Below are positions 46,201 to 55,585 of a DNA stretch of 64,000 nucleotides, piece after piece. The notes under the pieces were generated by a model that worked only from the letters and a program-made list of their open reading frames with translations, had not been told where the DNA came from and ran no database searches. Both the position numbers and the translations under genes were made by a program. The stretch is taken from NCBI RefSeq assembly GCF_010730355.1, contig NZ_AP022576.1, positions 3,100,001 to 3,164,000 on the forward strand. Reading direction: 5' to 3'. Within the stretch, counting starts at the first letter, position 1; each line of letters begins with the position of its first letter. This DNA comes from Mycobacterium florentinum. Its GTDB lineage: Bacteria > Actinomycetota > Actinomycetes > Mycobacteriales > Mycobacteriaceae.

Positions 46201-47203
46201 CCCGGCCGATCGCCAGCGCCGACGCGTTCACGTCGTAGTCGGGATCGTCGACGATGATCAGCAGGTGCCGCAACGCGTCGGACGGCCCCCCGGTGAACGC
46301 CGGCCGATCGGCCAGCGCGGGCCCCAGCAGCGAGACCAGCTCGTCGGGATTGTTGGACAGGAAGCGGGCCGGACCGACGCCGTCGAGTTCGCCGGGAATA
46401 TCGATGTGCGGCAACCACTTCAGCCAGGACCAGTCGCGGTTCTCCGGATCCCGGGTGGCCAGCGCCACCCCCAGCACCGTCGGGTCGTGCCAGGTGACGG
46501 CCTGGGCGACCCAGGCGCGCAGCGCCCCTTGCACCTCGTCCGGTTCACCGAGGACCGTGATCCGCGAGACCTTGCTCAAGTCGATTCCGGTGGGCACGTC
46601 GCGGACGGTGCGCTGGGTGTCGAGCAGGCTGCGTAATGCGCTGTGCGACACCGGTTCCAGATCGATTTCGTCGGCGGCGTCGGCGACCCGCACCGGGGTG
46701 GCCAGGGGAACCTGGTGACGCCCGGCCCGCAACACCAAGAAGTCGGGGTCGTGCGGGTCACGCTCCCATTGGCGGCGCGATCCGGGCACCGTCGCCAGTG
46801 CGGCCGGCTCGGGATGCGACCATTGCGCGGCGGCGCGCTGCTGGGCGGCCTGGGTCCGGATGTTGTCCCGAACCACCGACAGGTAGCGCAGGTAGTCGGC
46901 GCGTTCGGCGTCGACCTCCTCGGTGCGCATCTTGTTGTCGTTGCCGCGATATAGCGCGGTTGCGGCCAGCAGCAACACAAATGGGAAGAACAGGGTCTGC
47001 GGGGAAATCACCCGCATTCCGGTGGCGACCAGCGCGACGATCATGCCGACGATCAGGATCACCAGCACGTAGGGCATGGCACGGCGCAGGAACGACGGCG
47101 GAATCACCCGGGGCAGCTCGGGGGGCGCCTCGATGGTGATGGCGCCCTGGCGGGTACTCGGCGGCGCCAGGCGCCGGCGGGCTTCGAAGATCAGTCGGCT
47201 CAT
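43235..47203 (-). CDS. eccC3: ESX-3 FtsK/SpoIIIE-type ATPase EccC3
   Basis: A 1322-residue motor protein. Two membrane segments (about 45-63 and 70-87) precede three nucleotide-binding domains with P-loops GMTGSGKS (about 478), GGAKSGKSS (about 829) and GDSKAGKTT (about 1102). It recognises the YxxxD/E export signals of Esx and PE substrates and drives secretion. Its start overlaps eccB3 by 4 bases. The length agrees with M. tuberculosis EccC3. Confidence 0.96.
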   Translation of the reverse strand: MSRLIFEARRRLAPPSTRQGAITIEAPPELPRVIPPSFLRRAMPYVLVILIVGMIVALVATGMRVISPQTLFFPFVLLLAATALYRGNDNKMRTEEVDAERADYLRYLSVVRDNIRTQAAQQRAAAQWSHPEPAALATVPGSRRQWERDPHDPDFLVLRAGRHQVPLATPVRVADAADEIDLEPVSHSALRSLLDTQRTVRDVPTGIDLSKVSRITVLGEPDEVQGALRAWVAQAVTWHDPTVLGVALATRDPENRDWSWLKWLPHIDIPGELDGVGPARFLSNNPDELVSLLGPALADRPAFTGGPSDALRHLLIIVDDPDYDVNASALAIGRAGVTVVHRTTTSPNREQYSDPEKPILRVADGAIARWQTGGWQPFIDNADHLGADEAAHLARQLSRWDSNPTHTGLRSAATRGASFTTLLGVPDASQLDVPTLWGPRRRDDELRVPIGVTATGEPLYFDLKDEAEGGMGPHGLMIGMTGSGKSQTLMSILLSLLTTHSADRLIVIYADFKGEAGADSFRDFPQVVAVISNMAEKKSLADRFADTLRGEVARRETLLREAGRRVQGSAFNSVVEYENAIAAGHDLPPIPTLFVVADEFTLMLADYPEYAELFDYVARKGRSFRIHILFASQTLDVGKIKDIDKNTSYRIGLKVASPSVSRQIIGVDDAYHIESGKEHKGVGFLVPAPGAAPIKFRSTYVDGIYEPPQTAKTLVVQSIPQPKLFTAGRVEPDQGTVITGADQDEFVGPPRKLIATIGEQLARYGPHAPRLWLPPLDEPIPLTTVLANAGVPEGQRRWPLGEIDKPFEMRRDSLVFDATSASGNMVIHGGAKSGKSSALQTFILSAASLHSPRDVSFYCLDYGGGQLRALEDLAHVGSVASPLEPERIRRTFGELEQLLVSRQQREAFRDKHGSTHDDGFGEVFLVIDNLYAFARDNTDQFNTRNPLLGKVTELVNVGLAYGIHVIVTTPSWLEVPLAMRDGLGLRLELKLHDARDSNVRVVGALRRPADAVPADQPGRGLTMAAEHFLFAAPQLDQVAAINARYPGVAAPPVRLLPANLAADALGPLYRGPEQVVIGQREEDLAPVVLDFSENPLLMVFGDSKAGKTTLLRHIIRTIREHSTPDQVAFTVLDRRLHLVDEPLFGDNEYTANIDRIIPAMLGLSNIIGSRRPPAGLSAAELARWSYEGQTHYLIIDDVDQIPDTPATSGPYLGQRPWTSLIPELSQAADLGLRVIVTARATGSGHALMTSPLLRRFNDLQATTLMMAGNPQDSGKIRGQRFGRLPAGRAILLGDNESPTYVQLVNPLVGESVVGGADEGFAR

Positions 47204-48801
47204 CGGGGTCCTCCTTCGGCCGACACCGGACGTCCGGGCTTGCTGTCGGGCGCCAAACCGTCGTGTGCGAGTAACGCGTCGGCGCGCGATAGCGTCGGGC
47301 CCGTCGCGAACAGCGACAGTATCGACCAGGGAATAGGAACGGGGGGTTGGGTTAAACCAAGGGCCTCAACGGTTTTGCCGTGTCCGGCACCCTCGGCCTC
47401 GTTGTCGATGCCGTAACGCACACCGGTGTCGGACACCCAGAACAGCGAACCGGCGCCCGGCGAGGTCGCACCGCCACCGACGCTCTGCGCGAAGTAGCCG
47501 GTGCCCGGCGCCAGGGCGACTCGGGTGGCCACCCCTTGGGAGCCGCCACCGATCAGGTTCACGGTGCGAACCGCATCGGGCACCGGCAGTGCGGAGCCGG
47601 CCAACAGCCCCAGCGAGCTGCTTGCGGCCCCGGCCGGTTTGCTCCAGTACGCGCAGGCGACGGGGTTCTTGGCCGCGTCGACAAGGGCGACCTGGCGGTC
47701 GGGGAAGCGGGCGGTGTCCAGCATCCGCGACACCGGCAGCTTGGCCACCTCATCGGCACCGAGCCGCGGGGGCTGGTCCAGGCCATAGGAATTGGTGTTG
47801 CGCAGGACCGCGGCGAGCACCGGCGAGATCGGTTGCAGGCCATCCGGCAGCACCGCGTAGTAGCGCACGTTGCCGGGATCGACGCCATAGGACGTCACGA
47901 CCGCGCCGATCGGTGCCGGGACCGAATAGTTGGCCGGGGCACCGGCATTCGCGATGCCGGGTGCGGTCAGCGCGGGCGCCTCGGGGATCGCGTTGAACAG
48001 CCCCGCCGCGATGGGCCGCGGTGTGGGCACGTCGGCACCCAGGCCCAGCGCGTTGGTGACGGCATGGTTGGCCAGGTCGATCTGGCTGCGCTTGCCATCC
48101 CATAGCAGCCAGGTGCTGGTGCCCTTATCGCCGGTGAACTCGACCAGGATCCCCTGGCCGGCCGCGACGGCCGCGGCACGACTGCCGCTGCTGTCGGGGG
48201 TGCCCGCGATCACGGTGACGCCGGTGCTGTGCACGGCGTGCGAGCCCGGGGCCCCCTCGCTGATCGCATCGCACACCGTCCAGTTCGCGTCATGAGATGC
48301 GTTCTGCACCATGCGTTCTGGCGCACCCGGTATGCCGATCAGATTTCCGCGTGGAAACCGGTCCAGCTCAGTGCTTTTCACCGTGGCGGGGTTGACCGGC
48401 TTGCCGGCGATGAGCCGGGCCGAGGTCAGGTTCAACACCGGGTGCAGTTCGTCGCCGATCCGCACATACAGTGCGGCCGTGTCCCGGTCGGCGAGCACCG
48501 CATTGCTGCCCGCCTGGCCGTTGGGCCGGATCAGCGAGAACACGAAGCAGCCGGCCAGGCCGGTGATCAGAATCAGGGCGCCCATCAGCACCGCGCGCGA
48601 TTGGGTACGCAACGGGTCGACCAGCATCCTGGTGTCGTGCAACGCAATTCCGGAGGCGATGCGGCGCATCACGAAGCGCCAGCCGGTCACCTGGTGCCGG
48701 GTGACGAATCCGCGGCGGTAGACCACCTTGTCGGGATTGTCGTTGAGGGGCGTACGCGAGGAGAACGAACGTCGTTCGTCGGCAGGCTCCGGGTTGGTCA
48801 T
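47200..48801 (-). CDS. eccB3: ESX-3 membrane component EccB3
   Basis: A 533-residue protein with one membrane segment near residue 80 ([22 protein letters not shown]) and a large periplasmic domain with repeated R-type units; Cys in [10 protein letters not shown] and NPVACAYW may form the structural disulfide. EccB joins the ESX protomers in the periplasm. It overlaps eccC3 and eccA3 by 4 bases on either side. Confidence 0.95.
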   Translation of the reverse strand: MTNPEPADERRSFSSRTPLNDNPDKVVYRRGFVTRHQVTGWRFVMRRIASGIALHDTRMLVDPLRTQSRAVLMGALILITGLAGCFVFSLIRPNGQAGSNAVLADRDTAALYVRIGDELHPVLNLTSARLIAGKPVNPATVKSTELDRFPRGNLIGIPGAPERMVQNASHDANWTVCDAISEGAPGSHAVHSTGVTVIAGTPDSSGSRAAAVAAGQGILVEFTGDKGTSTWLLWDGKRSQIDLANHAVTNALGLGADVPTPRPIAAGLFNAIPEAPALTAPGIANAGAPANYSVPAPIGAVVTSYGVDPGNVRYYAVLPDGLQPISPVLAAVLRNTNSYGLDQPPRLGADEVAKLPVSRMLDTARFPDRQVALVDAAKNPVACAYWSKPAGAASSSLGLLAGSALPVPDAVRTVNLIGGGSQGVATRVALAPGTGYFAQSVGGGATSPGAGSLFWVSDTGVRYGIDNEAEGAGHGKTVEALGLTQPPVPIPWSILSLFATGPTLSRADALLAHDGLAPDSKPGRPVSAEGGPR

Positions 48802-50651
48802 GACGGCACCGAGAGCCCCAGGCCGCGCAGCAGCGGCTCTACCGAATTACTGACATCTCGGTCGGTGATCGTCATCAGCTCCTCATCGGTGAACGCACCG
48901 GTTCCCGCCTGTTCTGAATGGTCCAACCGGAATTCGCGCTCCTCCTCGGCGCGCTCGACAATGTTTCGGACAAAGCGGCCGTTACCCGCGATGTCGAGGC
49001 TGCGCCGTTCGACCCCATTGGAGTCGGGTGTCGTGGCCGTCGCCAACTTCTCGAACAGGGCATCCATGTGCTCGAGCGCGGATTGCTCGAAGATGCTGTC
49101 GCGCTGTTCGGCCATCTTGTGGGCGATCTCCACCAACTCGTGCGAGTTGTACGACGGGAAGGTGATGTTGCGGGTGAACCGCGACCGAAGACCCTCGTTG
49201 GTGTCCAGGAACTTGTCCAGATCCGCCCGGTAGCCGGCGATGATCACCACCAGCCGGTCGCGGTCGTTTTCCATCCGGGCCAGCAGCGTGTCGATGGCCA
49301 CCAGCCCGAAGTCGTTCTTGGCGCCCGTGGCCACCAGCGCGTAGGCCTCGTCGAGGAACAACACCCCGTCCAGCGCGCTGTCGATGATCGCGTTGGTCTT
49401 GGCTTCGGTCTCGCCGATGTGCTGACCGATCAGGTCGGCGCGGTGCACCTCGCGGATGTTCTCCCGCTTCAAAAGGCCGAGACCGCAATAGATTTTGGCG
49501 ACCACACGGGCAATCGTGGTCTTACCGGTCCCGGGCGGTCCGGCGAACACCAGGTGGTGCGCGCGTTGGGCCACCTGGAGCCCCCGCTGCTTACGCACCA
49601 GCTCCATGGCCACCGAACTCTTGAGCCGCGCTACCTGGTTCTTGACCTCGTCGAGCCCGATGAACTCGGCGAGCTGGCGCTCGGCCTCGTGCAGCAGCAC
49701 GGACTTGCGTTCATGCGCAGCGGGATCGACGAAGTCCTCCGCGCTGGGTTCGGTTTCCGGATCCCACGGATCGGTGCGGGCCTCGATGCGGGCCGCGTTG
49801 GTGGTCACGATCCCGAAACTGGTGTCGGTCAGGGCCTGTTCGACCTGTTCGTTCTCGGGGTGTGCCGCATACAGGTCCTGCAGGACCTCGCTGGCCGACT
49901 CTTCGTCGACGTGCACGCGCAGCACGAGCGCCTTGGCCAGCGTCCCGTCGACGGTGGCCACCTCGACCGGGCCTTCGGGTTCCTCGAGGTAGGACAGCGC
50001 GGGGGCGAACAAGCCCAGCCGGGCCAGCGAGGTGCCCAGGGCGATCTTGGCCGCGTGCGAGTAGGCCTCGTCGAGATCGGAATCGTTGACGACCGGGGTC
50101 AGCAGCTTGACGACGTCGGACCACCGCTCGGCGCGATAGTTGATGACGACGGAGATCCAGCGCGCCTCACGCCAGCTGGGACGGCGCGCGCTGAGGCCGG
50201 TGACGATCTCGTCGGCCTCGGCAAACCGCCCGGCCGTTGCCAGTGCGGCCGCGAAGGCGAGATGAAACTCGTCCGGGTTGGTGGCGCGAAATTGTAGATA
50301 AAGCCCGCTGTCGTAGCGGAAGCCCAGGGCGCCCGGTGCCAGGTCGGCCTGCCGCTGCAGCACGCCCGAAGTGGCCGCGGTGCGCGACACCGCCTCGAGC
50401 ACCCGGAAGGACGCATCGCCGGCGGCCGCTAACCCGGTCCACGCGTCGCACTGGTCATGGGCGATGCGCGTCAGCGCCGTGAAGCCCGAGCGAGCGGCGG
50501 CCAGATCGGCCGGACGCCGGCGTTGATCGACCGCGATACCCAGTGCCCGGCAGCACGTAGCAAACCGGCTGACGACGTCGCCGTCGACTCTGGTGTCCAG
50601 CCGAGAAGTGCCTGGCTGGACTGCGAGCACACCACTGTCACCGAGTTCCAC
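48798..50651 (-). CDS. eccA3: ESX-3 AAA+ ATPase EccA3
   Basis: A 617-residue cytosolic protein: an N-terminal TPR-like helical domain and a C-terminal AAA+ (CbxX/CfqX) domain with Walker A GPPGTGKTT (about 373) and Walker B VLFLDEAYAL (about 433). EccA is thought to release PE/PPE substrates from EspG. The GTG at 50651 is the only usable in-frame start and has no strong ribosome binding site of its own; an overlapping short ORF with a better one starts 16 bases upstream. First gene of the cluster, under IdeR-like boxes. Confidence 0.94.
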   Translation of the reverse strand: MELGDSGVLAVQPGTSRLDTRVDGDVVSRFATCCRALGIAVDQRRRPADLAAARSGFTALTRIAHDQCDAWTGLAAAGDASFRVLEAVSRTAATSGVLQRQADLAPGALGFRYDSGLYLQFRATNPDEFHLAFAAALATAGRFAEADEIVTGLSARRPSWREARWISVVINYRAERWSDVVKLLTPVVNDSDLDEAYSHAAKIALGTSLARLGLFAPALSYLEEPEGPVEVATVDGTLAKALVLRVHVDEESASEVLQDLYAAHPENEQVEQALTDTSFGIVTTNAARIEARTDPWDPETEPSAEDFVDPAAHERKSVLLHEAERQLAEFIGLDEVKNQVARLKSSVAMELVRKQRGLQVAQRAHHLVFAGPPGTGKTTIARVVAKIYCGLGLLKRENIREVHRADLIGQHIGETEAKTNAIIDSALDGVLFLDEAYALVATGAKNDFGLVAIDTLLARMENDRDRLVVIIAGYRADLDKFLDTNEGLRSRFTRNITFPSYNSHELVEIAHKMAEQRDSIFEQSALEHMDALFEKLATATTPDSNGVERRSLDIAGNGRFVRNIVERAEEEREFRLDHSEQAGTGAFTDEELMTITDRDVSNSVEPLLRGLGLSVPS

Positions 50652-50667
50652 GGCCGCTATTTTCCAT
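50638..50667 (-). other. Possible 9-residue leader ORF overlapping the eccA3 start
   Basis: ATG at 50667 reads MENSGRGTR and ends with TGA at 50640-50638, 11 bases inside eccA3 in another frame. GGGGAG lies 9 bases before this ATG, while the eccA3 GTG has no comparable site. Ribosomes ending here could restart on the GTG. A start by chance cannot be excluded. Confidence 0.4.
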
Positions 50668-50671
50668 GAAG

Positions 50672-50719
50672 ATAGTCTCCCCTAACTTAATTTGCTGAAG
50701 TTAGCATTGCATAAGCTAA
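50672..50719. promoter_or_regulatory. IdeR-like boxes in the ESX-3 promoter
   Basis: Minus-strand TTAGCTTATGCAATGCTAA (50701-50719) agrees with the IdeR consensus TTAGGTTAGGCTAACCTAA at 14 of 19 positions by my count, and a second one at 50672-50690 at 13 of 19. In addition CTAACTT (50682-50688) and AAGTTAG (50698-50704) are a perfect inverted repeat with a 9-base spacer. M. tuberculosis ESX-3 is known to be repressed by IdeR with iron. Confidence 0.65.
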
Positions 50720-51071
50720 GTGTCGAGGCTCCCGGGGTCGCCCCCACGACCGCCAACCGGCCCCCTTTGGGGCCTCTAACCTCGGCGTTCTGCCCGATCA
50801 CCGGCACACGGCTGCAGTTGTGGCGTTGGCCGCACTTCTCCCGGCGGCACAGCTTACTGAATATGGTTTTCACTATCAAAGCGTGCTCGGGGTGCCCGGT
50901 CCCCGACACCTTCGACGCCAGACCGGCGAAATCCACCGGGGTCCCCACCCCACGCGCAGACGTTTCGACGCGGCCCGCCGCAATCCCAGGGTTCGGCGCG
51001 GGTTCGCGGTTGTGGTCGTCGATCGCCGCATGCCGGCACGGGGGTGCGGCCATCCAAACCGGCGCGGTCAC
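50682..51071 (-). pseudogene. Decayed PPE gene start
   Basis: From GTG 51071 the frame reads VTAPVWMAAPPCRHAAI, aligned with [17 protein letters not shown] of the PPE4 gene; the bases align at most positions for about 50 nt. Similarity fades after EPAPNPGIAAGR at about residue 30, and the frame ends after 129 codons inside the eccA3 promoter. The PPE signature Glu, the WxG turn and everything after are gone. AGGAG lies 8 bases upstream and a promoter-like block shared with the next PPE gene precedes it. Confidence 0.65.
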
Positions 51072-51144
51072 AGCAGCGACTCCTAACCGATCGGGTGGGG
51101 CGCAACGACCGCCTTGACGAAGAAGCGGCGCCGCGGAGCAGGCA

Positions 51145-51180
51145 GTTAGTAGTCGGCTGTCCGACCGGAAAAGTTCCCGC
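51145..51180 (-). promoter_or_regulatory. Shared PPE upstream block, copy A
   Basis: Plus-strand GTTAGTAGTCGGC, 11 unrelated bases, then AAAAGTTCCCGC; identical in both outer parts and spacing to the block at 52814-52849. On the minus strand it reads GCGGGAACTTTT-N11-GCCGACTACTAAC, with TACTAAC as a possible -10. It precedes the decayed PPE start. Confidence 0.55.
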
Positions 51181-51213
51181 CGGCACCCGCTCTGATCCAG
51201 CGCAAGGACCTTT

Positions 51214-52710
51214 TCACGGCTGTCCGCCGTCGCCGGCCTGGTCGGGTTGCCAGGTGCCGGGCACCATCGGCAACGACGGTCCGCTCCCGAACTCGTCACC
51301 GTCCAGTGTCGCCAGTCCCGCCGGCGCAACGGCGCCCTTACCGACGGTGCCGGCAAAGCCCAGCGCACCCGCTCCCCGGTCGGAGGCTGCGATCGCTTCG
51401 TGCTCGTCGGCCAATCGGCCGGCCCCATCGTCGGAATCCAAGAATTCGTAGCGGTAGCCGGGCTGGCGGCCCCGCATGCCCGCACCCCGGCGCCGGCGGG
51501 CCCGCCGCTCGTGCTGCGCGGCCGCCGCGGCCGCCGCGGCGACCCCGGCCGAATCGGGCTCCGGCGCCTTGCGCTGTGCACCAGTGCTCATCCCCGAGCC
51601 GGTCCCAATCCCGGGGCCGCCCACCAGGTACGGGTAGGCGGCGCCCTCGATCCCGGCGGGCGGCGGAGGCCCTGCGGATGCGGGTGCCGCCGCGGGCGCG
51701 GTCGCCGGAGCCGCAGCCGGGGCTGCGGTGTGCGCCGGGGCGGCGTGCGCGCCCACCGAGTGAGCGCCGGCCGCCGCGTGCATGCCGGGCGGCTGCGGCA
51801 GTGGTGCGGGCACCAGCAGGGCCGGGGTCGCGGCCACTTGTGGCTGGATCGCGGCCAGCGAAGCCAGGCTCGCCAACGCTCCGGCGAAGCCGAGGGTGGA
51901 GGTCGCCACAATGATCGCGATCTGGGGGGCGAACGCTTGAAAGGCCTCCAGCGCGTGGCCGAGTTCGTCGGCGATCAGCGGGCCGATGTCGGCCAGCAGA
52001 TGGGTGATCGCCCCGATCGGATCGGTCTGAAAGTCCTTCAAGTCACGGGCGAAAGTCTGGAATATCTCCAGGAATCGGTTGATCCACCAACTCAGTTGGT
52101 AGGGGTTACCGGAGTCGTCATCGACGATGTCGTCGTCGCCGCCGTCACCCTCGCCATCGCTGTCGTCGTCGGCGTGCATGATCACCGGCGCCGGATCGGC
52201 CTGCGGCGCGGCCACCAGCGCCGTGGCCGTGACGGCCTGATAGGTGGACATCGTGGTGGCGGCCTGGACCCACATCCGGGCGTAGTCGGCCTCGTTGACC
52301 GCGATCGGAATCGTGTTGATCCCAAAGAAATTCGTCGCCACCAGGGCGCCGTGGACGACGCGGTTGGCGGCCAGCTCGGGAAGCGTGGGCATTGCGGCCA
52401 ATGCCGTGGTGTACGCGGCGGCCGCCGTCTCGTGCTGGGCCGCCATCGACGCGCTGTCGGCGCTGGCCTTCATCAGCCACGCCAGGTATGGCGCGTGCGC
52501 GGCGACATATTCCTCGGCGCTGGGCCCCTGCCACGCGCCGGCCTGAGTGTCCGCCAAGACCGCGGAGAGCTCGTCCGCGGTTTGCGCGTAGGAGGCAGTC
52601 AACGAGCTCCACGCGCCGCCGGCGGCCAACAAACCGCCGGGTCCCGGGCCGCTGCTCAGCAGGGCGGAATGGATCTCCGGGGGTGATGCCATCCAAATCG
52701 GTGCGATCAT
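51214..52710 (-). CDS. PPE protein (PPW subfamily), extra copy beside ESX-3
   Basis: A 498-residue PPE protein paralogous to PPE4 and PPE3: [20 protein letters not shown], WxG turn GAWQGPSA at Trp60, [20 protein letters not shown], and C-terminal GFAGTVGKG with PMVPGTW. A very acidic linker rich in Asp lies at about residues 181-199 ([20 protein letters not shown]). I do not recall a PPE gene between eccA3 and Rv0281 in M. tuberculosis, so this is probably a lineage-specific duplication. Its start overlaps a 13-residue leader ORF instead of following a PE gene. Confidence 0.9.
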   Translation of the reverse strand: MIAPIWMASPPEIHSALLSSGPGPGGLLAAGGAWSSLTASYAQTADELSAVLADTQAGAWQGPSAEEYVAAHAPYLAWLMKASADSASMAAQHETAAAAYTTALAAMPTLPELAANRVVHGALVATNFFGINTIPIAVNEADYARMWVQAATTMSTYQAVTATALVAAPQADPAPVIMHADDDSDGEGDGGDDDIVDDDSGNPYQLSWWINRFLEIFQTFARDLKDFQTDPIGAITHLLADIGPLIADELGHALEAFQAFAPQIAIIVATSTLGFAGALASLASLAAIQPQVAATPALLVPAPLPQPPGMHAAAGAHSVGAHAAPAHTAAPAAAPATAPAAAPASAGPPPPAGIEGAAYPYLVGGPGIGTGSGMSTGAQRKAPEPDSAGVAAAAAAAAQHERRARRRRGAGMRGRQPGYRYEFLDSDDGAGRLADEHEAIAASDRGAGALGFAGTVGKGAVAPAGLATLDGDEFGSGPSLPMVPGTWQPDQAGDGGQP

Positions 52711-52748
52711 TTTCGCCCGCCGATCGCGCGCGGCAACGATAGCGCCAT
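52707..52748 (-). other. Leader [16 protein letters not shown] overlapping the PPE start
   Basis: ATG at 52748, with AGGAG 7 bases upstream (plus-strand CTCCT at 52756-52760), reads 13 residues and stops at a TGA that overlaps the PPE ATG (ATGA). The PPE gene has no ribosome binding site of its own, so it is likely translated by coupling to this leader. Confidence 0.55.
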
Positions 52749-52813
52749 CCCAGCACTCCTCGCCTGGCCGAAATCGGCGACGTCCGGGCAGTGGACGGCA
52801 TACGTATCAGCCC

Positions 52814-52849
52814 GTTAGTAGTCGGCAAGCAGTGCGCAAAAGTTCCCGC
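52814..52849 (-). promoter_or_regulatory. Shared PPE upstream block, copy B
   Basis: Same 13 + 11 + 12 base layout as at 51145-51180, here 104 bases upstream of the intact PPE start. The minus-strand TACTAAC would place the transcript start near 52806, giving a leader of about 60 bases before the short leader ORF. Confidence 0.55.
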
Positions 52850-52912
52850 GCGCATTGACATCATCGAAAGCTCAGCGAAAGGGTGCGCCAAAGCGGCGCC
52901 ACTGCAACGAGA

Positions 52913-53818
52913 TCAGGCCCGAACGGCGCTGACCAGTGTGTTGCGGGCAATCATCGGCCCGGCTTCGGTCTCCGGCCCGGGGACCGGACGGCCGACCTCT
53001 CGCAAGTAGTCGGCCAACGGCGTGCCGACCGCGTTCCAGCCGTGCTGACCGAACCATTCGGTGGCCGGGGCGTGTTGCTCGTTGTAGACCAACTGGAAGA
53101 ACACCCGCCCGTCGCCCTGTTCGGCGGCCGCACGCTCTTCGGCGACGGCGGCCTCAAATTCGTCGGGCTGCAGCGGCGCGCCGTCTTCGACGGCGACATG
53201 GCTTCCGTGGCCGGCCAATCCGTCGATGCCGGTGAACAGCTGCTCCTGGGCGGCGGCCGGCAGATAGATCAGCAGACCCTCGGCAATCCACGCCGACGGC
53301 TTGGCCGGGTCGAAGCCGCTGTCCCGCAAAGCTTGTGGCCAATCGTCGCGCAGATCGACGGCTATCTCCCGGCGCTCGGCGCGCGGCTGGTCGCCGTGAC
53401 CGGCGAGCACCTCACGCTTGAAATCGAGGACCTGCGGACGGTCCAGCTCGAAGATCGTCGTCGCGGCGGGCCAGTCGAGCCGGTAGGCACGCGAGTCGAG
53501 CCCGGCGGCCAGCAGCACAACCTGGCGCACACCGGCGTCGGCGGCTCGCAGGAAGTACTCGTCGAAGTACTTCGTGCGAGCCGCCTGGAAGTTGACGAAG
53601 TGGTCGCCGAAGTCGGCGGTCTTGAGCGGGTGGTCGGGTTCGTTGCCGTCGAGCACGTCGGCCGACGGACCACCGACGGCGCGGCAGAAGACCTCCGCAT
53701 CCGGGTCGACGGCCAGCGGGTTGGGCTTTTGCGCCTCCAATGCCCGCGCGGTGGCTACGAATAACGCGGTCGCGCCGACGCTTGTTGTGATGTCCCAGGT
53801 GTCACCTTCGCTACGCAC
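52913..53818 (-). CDS. SAM-dependent methyltransferase, Rv0281-like
   Basis: A 301-residue protein of the mycobacterial LCMT/Ppm1-type methyltransferase family: [18 protein letters not shown] at the start, then [18 protein letters not shown] (SAM motif I), [12 protein letters not shown] (acidic residue) and [16 protein letters not shown]. tuberculosis carries about a dozen of these; substrates are mostly unknown. GTG start at 53818. It lies between PPE3 and the extra PPE gene on the same strand. Confidence 0.88.
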   Translation of the reverse strand: MRSEGDTWDITTSVGATALFVATARALEAQKPNPLAVDPDAEVFCRAVGGPSADVLDGNEPDHPLKTADFGDHFVNFQAARTKYFDEYFLRAADAGVRQVVLLAAGLDSRAYRLDWPAATTIFELDRPQVLDFKREVLAGHGDQPRAERREIAVDLRDDWPQALRDSGFDPAKPSAWIAEGLLIYLPAAAQEQLFTGIDGLAGHGSHVAVEDGAPLQPDEFEAAVAEERAAAEQGDGRVFFQLVYNEQHAPATEWFGQHGWNAVGTPLADYLREVGRPVPGPETEAGPMIARNTLVSAVRA

Positions 53819-53890
53819 TCAACCGACAGTACGCCGCCGCGCTGCTACACCTTTCCCGCTGGGGTGCAACGAGTCTTGAGCACAGACATC

Positions 53891-55483
53891 TCACCTTTCC
53901 ATCCGGCGACGGCCCGGTGAATTGCGGTCGACGCCGTCGCGGTCCCAGCTGCCCGGGAGCATCGGCATGCGGGGCCCACCCCCGAATTCATCCCCGGCCA
54001 GGGTGGTCAGGCCCGCTGCGGCGGCCGTCTCCTTGCGCGCCGTGCCGGTGAACCCGAGATTCCCGGCGCCCCGATCCGACGCCTTTGACACCCCGGCCGG
54101 CAGCGCTCCCCAATCCGGGTCGACGTCGACGTTCATGTCCATGAACTCGTCGTCATGGCCGTGCTGCCGAGCCCGTCGCCGACGCCAGGCCCGGGCCTGC
54201 TCCCGGGCGGCAGCCGCGGCCGAATCTGGCTCGGGCGCCTTCTTTTTCGCGCCGGCCGCCGCGCCGGCACTCATCCCGGTGCCAAACCCGATGCCGGGTG
54301 GGGCGACGAAGTAGGGCGACGCAAAACCCGGCCCGGCGGGAGGCGGTGCCGGTGGCGCCGCGCCGGCCCCGGCGCTGGCCGCGGGAGTCGGTGCTGGTGC
54401 CGTCGCGGGAGCCGCGGCCGGGGCGGCGATGAGCGTCGTCCCGAGCACCGCCGGCAGGCTGGGCACCTCGGGCGCGCCCGGTGGCGGCACCGGCACCGCC
54501 GCAGGTGCGGGCAGTGCGGCGAGCCCCGCAAGACCGGCGACCGCCCCGAAGGGCGCAACCGCGACGAGCATGGGAAGCAACAGCAACTGCGGCGCGGCCG
54601 GGAGAAAACTAGCGAGCTGGGCCAGGTGGGTCGGCCAGTCCAGCAGCACCAGCTCGGTGATGAATTGGAAAGCCGCCGCGGGGTTTTCCAGCAACAACTG
54701 CCCGAATCGTTGAAAATCCGAGAAAAGCTCGACGGCTCGAGCGACCCACCACAGCAATTCGCCGGGGTTCGTATAGGCATCCAGTGGGAGTCCGTTCAAA
54801 GTCCCCTCAACGGGGTCCCAATCGATACCGAAGGCCCGCAGGATCTGGGCGACGAACCGGTTGAGCCAACTGTCGAAGCCGTGCTCATGGCCCTCGTGAT
54901 CGTGGTCCTCTTCTTCCTCGTGGTCGTGCGCGGTCGAGGCCTCGGATCTCAGGATCTGCGGCGCCGGCTCGGCCTGCGGTGTGGCCGCCACCGCCGCACT
55001 GGAGACGGCCTGATAGGTCGTCATCGTGCCGGCCGCCTGAACCCACATCCGCGCGTAGTCGGCCTCGTTGACCGCGATCGGAATCGTGTTGATGCCAAAG
55101 AAATTCGTCGCCATCAGCACGCCGTGGACGGCGTGGTTGGCGGCCAGCTCGCCCAACGTCGGCATGGCCCCCAGCGCCGCGGTATAGGCCGTCCCGGCCG
55201 TCTCATGCTGCGCGGCCGCCGCCGCGCTGTGGGCGCTGGCCTGCGTCAACCACGCCAGATACGGGCCATGTGCCGCGACGCAGGACTCGGCGCCGGGCCC
55301 CTGCCACACCCCGGCGTGCATCGACGCCAGCACAGCTCTGAGTTCTTCTGCGGCCGAGGCATATTCGGCGCTGATCGAACTCCACGCGGCCGCGGCGGCG
55401 AACATCGAGGAGGGCCCCGGGCCACTGCTCAGCAGGGTTGAGTGGACCTCCGGCGGCGAAGCCATCCAAATCGGGGCGGTCAT
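53891..55483 (-). CDS. PPE3: PPE3, PPW-subfamily PPE with His/Glu-rich stretch
   Basis: A 530-residue PPE protein: [20 protein letters not shown], WxG turn GVWQGPGA at Trp60, [21 protein letters not shown]-terminal GFTGTARKE and PMLPGSW. Between the PPE domain and the rest it carries [16 protein letters not shown] (residues 186-201), six His among acidic residues, a likely metal-binding segment. Position next to the Rv0281-like gene fits Rv0280. A Zur-like palindrome, a hairpin and an overlapping leader ORF lie upstream, which suggests control by zinc. Confidence 0.9.
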   Translation of the reverse strand: MTAPIWMASPPEVHSTLLSSGPGPSSMFAAAAAWSSISAEYASAAEELRAVLASMHAGVWQGPGAESCVAAHGPYLAWLTQASAHSAAAAAQHETAGTAYTAALGAMPTLGELAANHAVHGVLMATNFFGINTIPIAVNEADYARMWVQAAGTMTTYQAVSSAAVAATPQAEPAPQILRSEASTAHDHEEEEDHDHEGHEHGFDSWLNRFVAQILRAFGIDWDPVEGTLNGLPLDAYTNPGELLWWVARAVELFSDFQRFGQLLLENPAAAFQFITELVLLDWPTHLAQLASFLPAAPQLLLLPMLVAVAPFGAVAGLAGLAALPAPAAVPVPPPGAPEVPSLPAVLGTTLIAAPAAAPATAPAPTPAASAGAGAAPPAPPPAGPGFASPYFVAPPGIGFGTGMSAGAAAGAKKKAPEPDSAAAAAREQARAWRRRRARQHGHDDEFMDMNVDVDPDWGALPAGVSKASDRGAGNLGFTGTARKETAAAAGLTTLAGDEFGGGPRMPMLPGSWDRDGVDRNSPGRRRMER

Positions 55484-55539
55484 TGCCGGGCACCCGCGCT
55501 GAGATCCAACGGGGCGACCGCGGCCTGCGACGTCATCAC
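55480..55539 (-). other. Leader [21 protein letters not shown] overlapping PPE3
   Basis: GTG 55539 or ATG 55536 opens a frame of 18-19 residues whose TGA overlaps the PPE3 ATG (ATGA). AGGAG (plus-strand CTCCT, 55546-55550) is 6 or 9 bases upstream. PPE3 itself has no visible ribosome binding site, so coupled translation is likely. Confidence 0.55.
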
Positions 55540-55540
55540 C

Positions 55541-55582
55541 GGCAACTCCTGGGCTGGGAAGGCTAAAGGGTTGCCAGGAGTT
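55541..55582 (-). promoter_or_regulatory. Hairpin hiding the leader ribosome binding site
   Basis: AACTCCTGG (55544-55552) pairs perfectly with CCAGGAGTT (55574-55582), so in the RNA the AGGAG of the leader ORF would be in the stem. GGCAAC (55541-55546) and GTTGCC (55570-55575) form an alternative helix that shares bases with the first. Two exclusive helices around a ribosome binding site are the layout of an RNA switch. Confidence 0.5.
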
Positions 55583-55585
55583 TAA

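Noticed and set aside
51247-52686. 479-codon open frame antisense to the extra PPE gene
   Set aside because: PPE genes of Ala/Gly-rich composition regularly create long antisense frames; no domain is visible.
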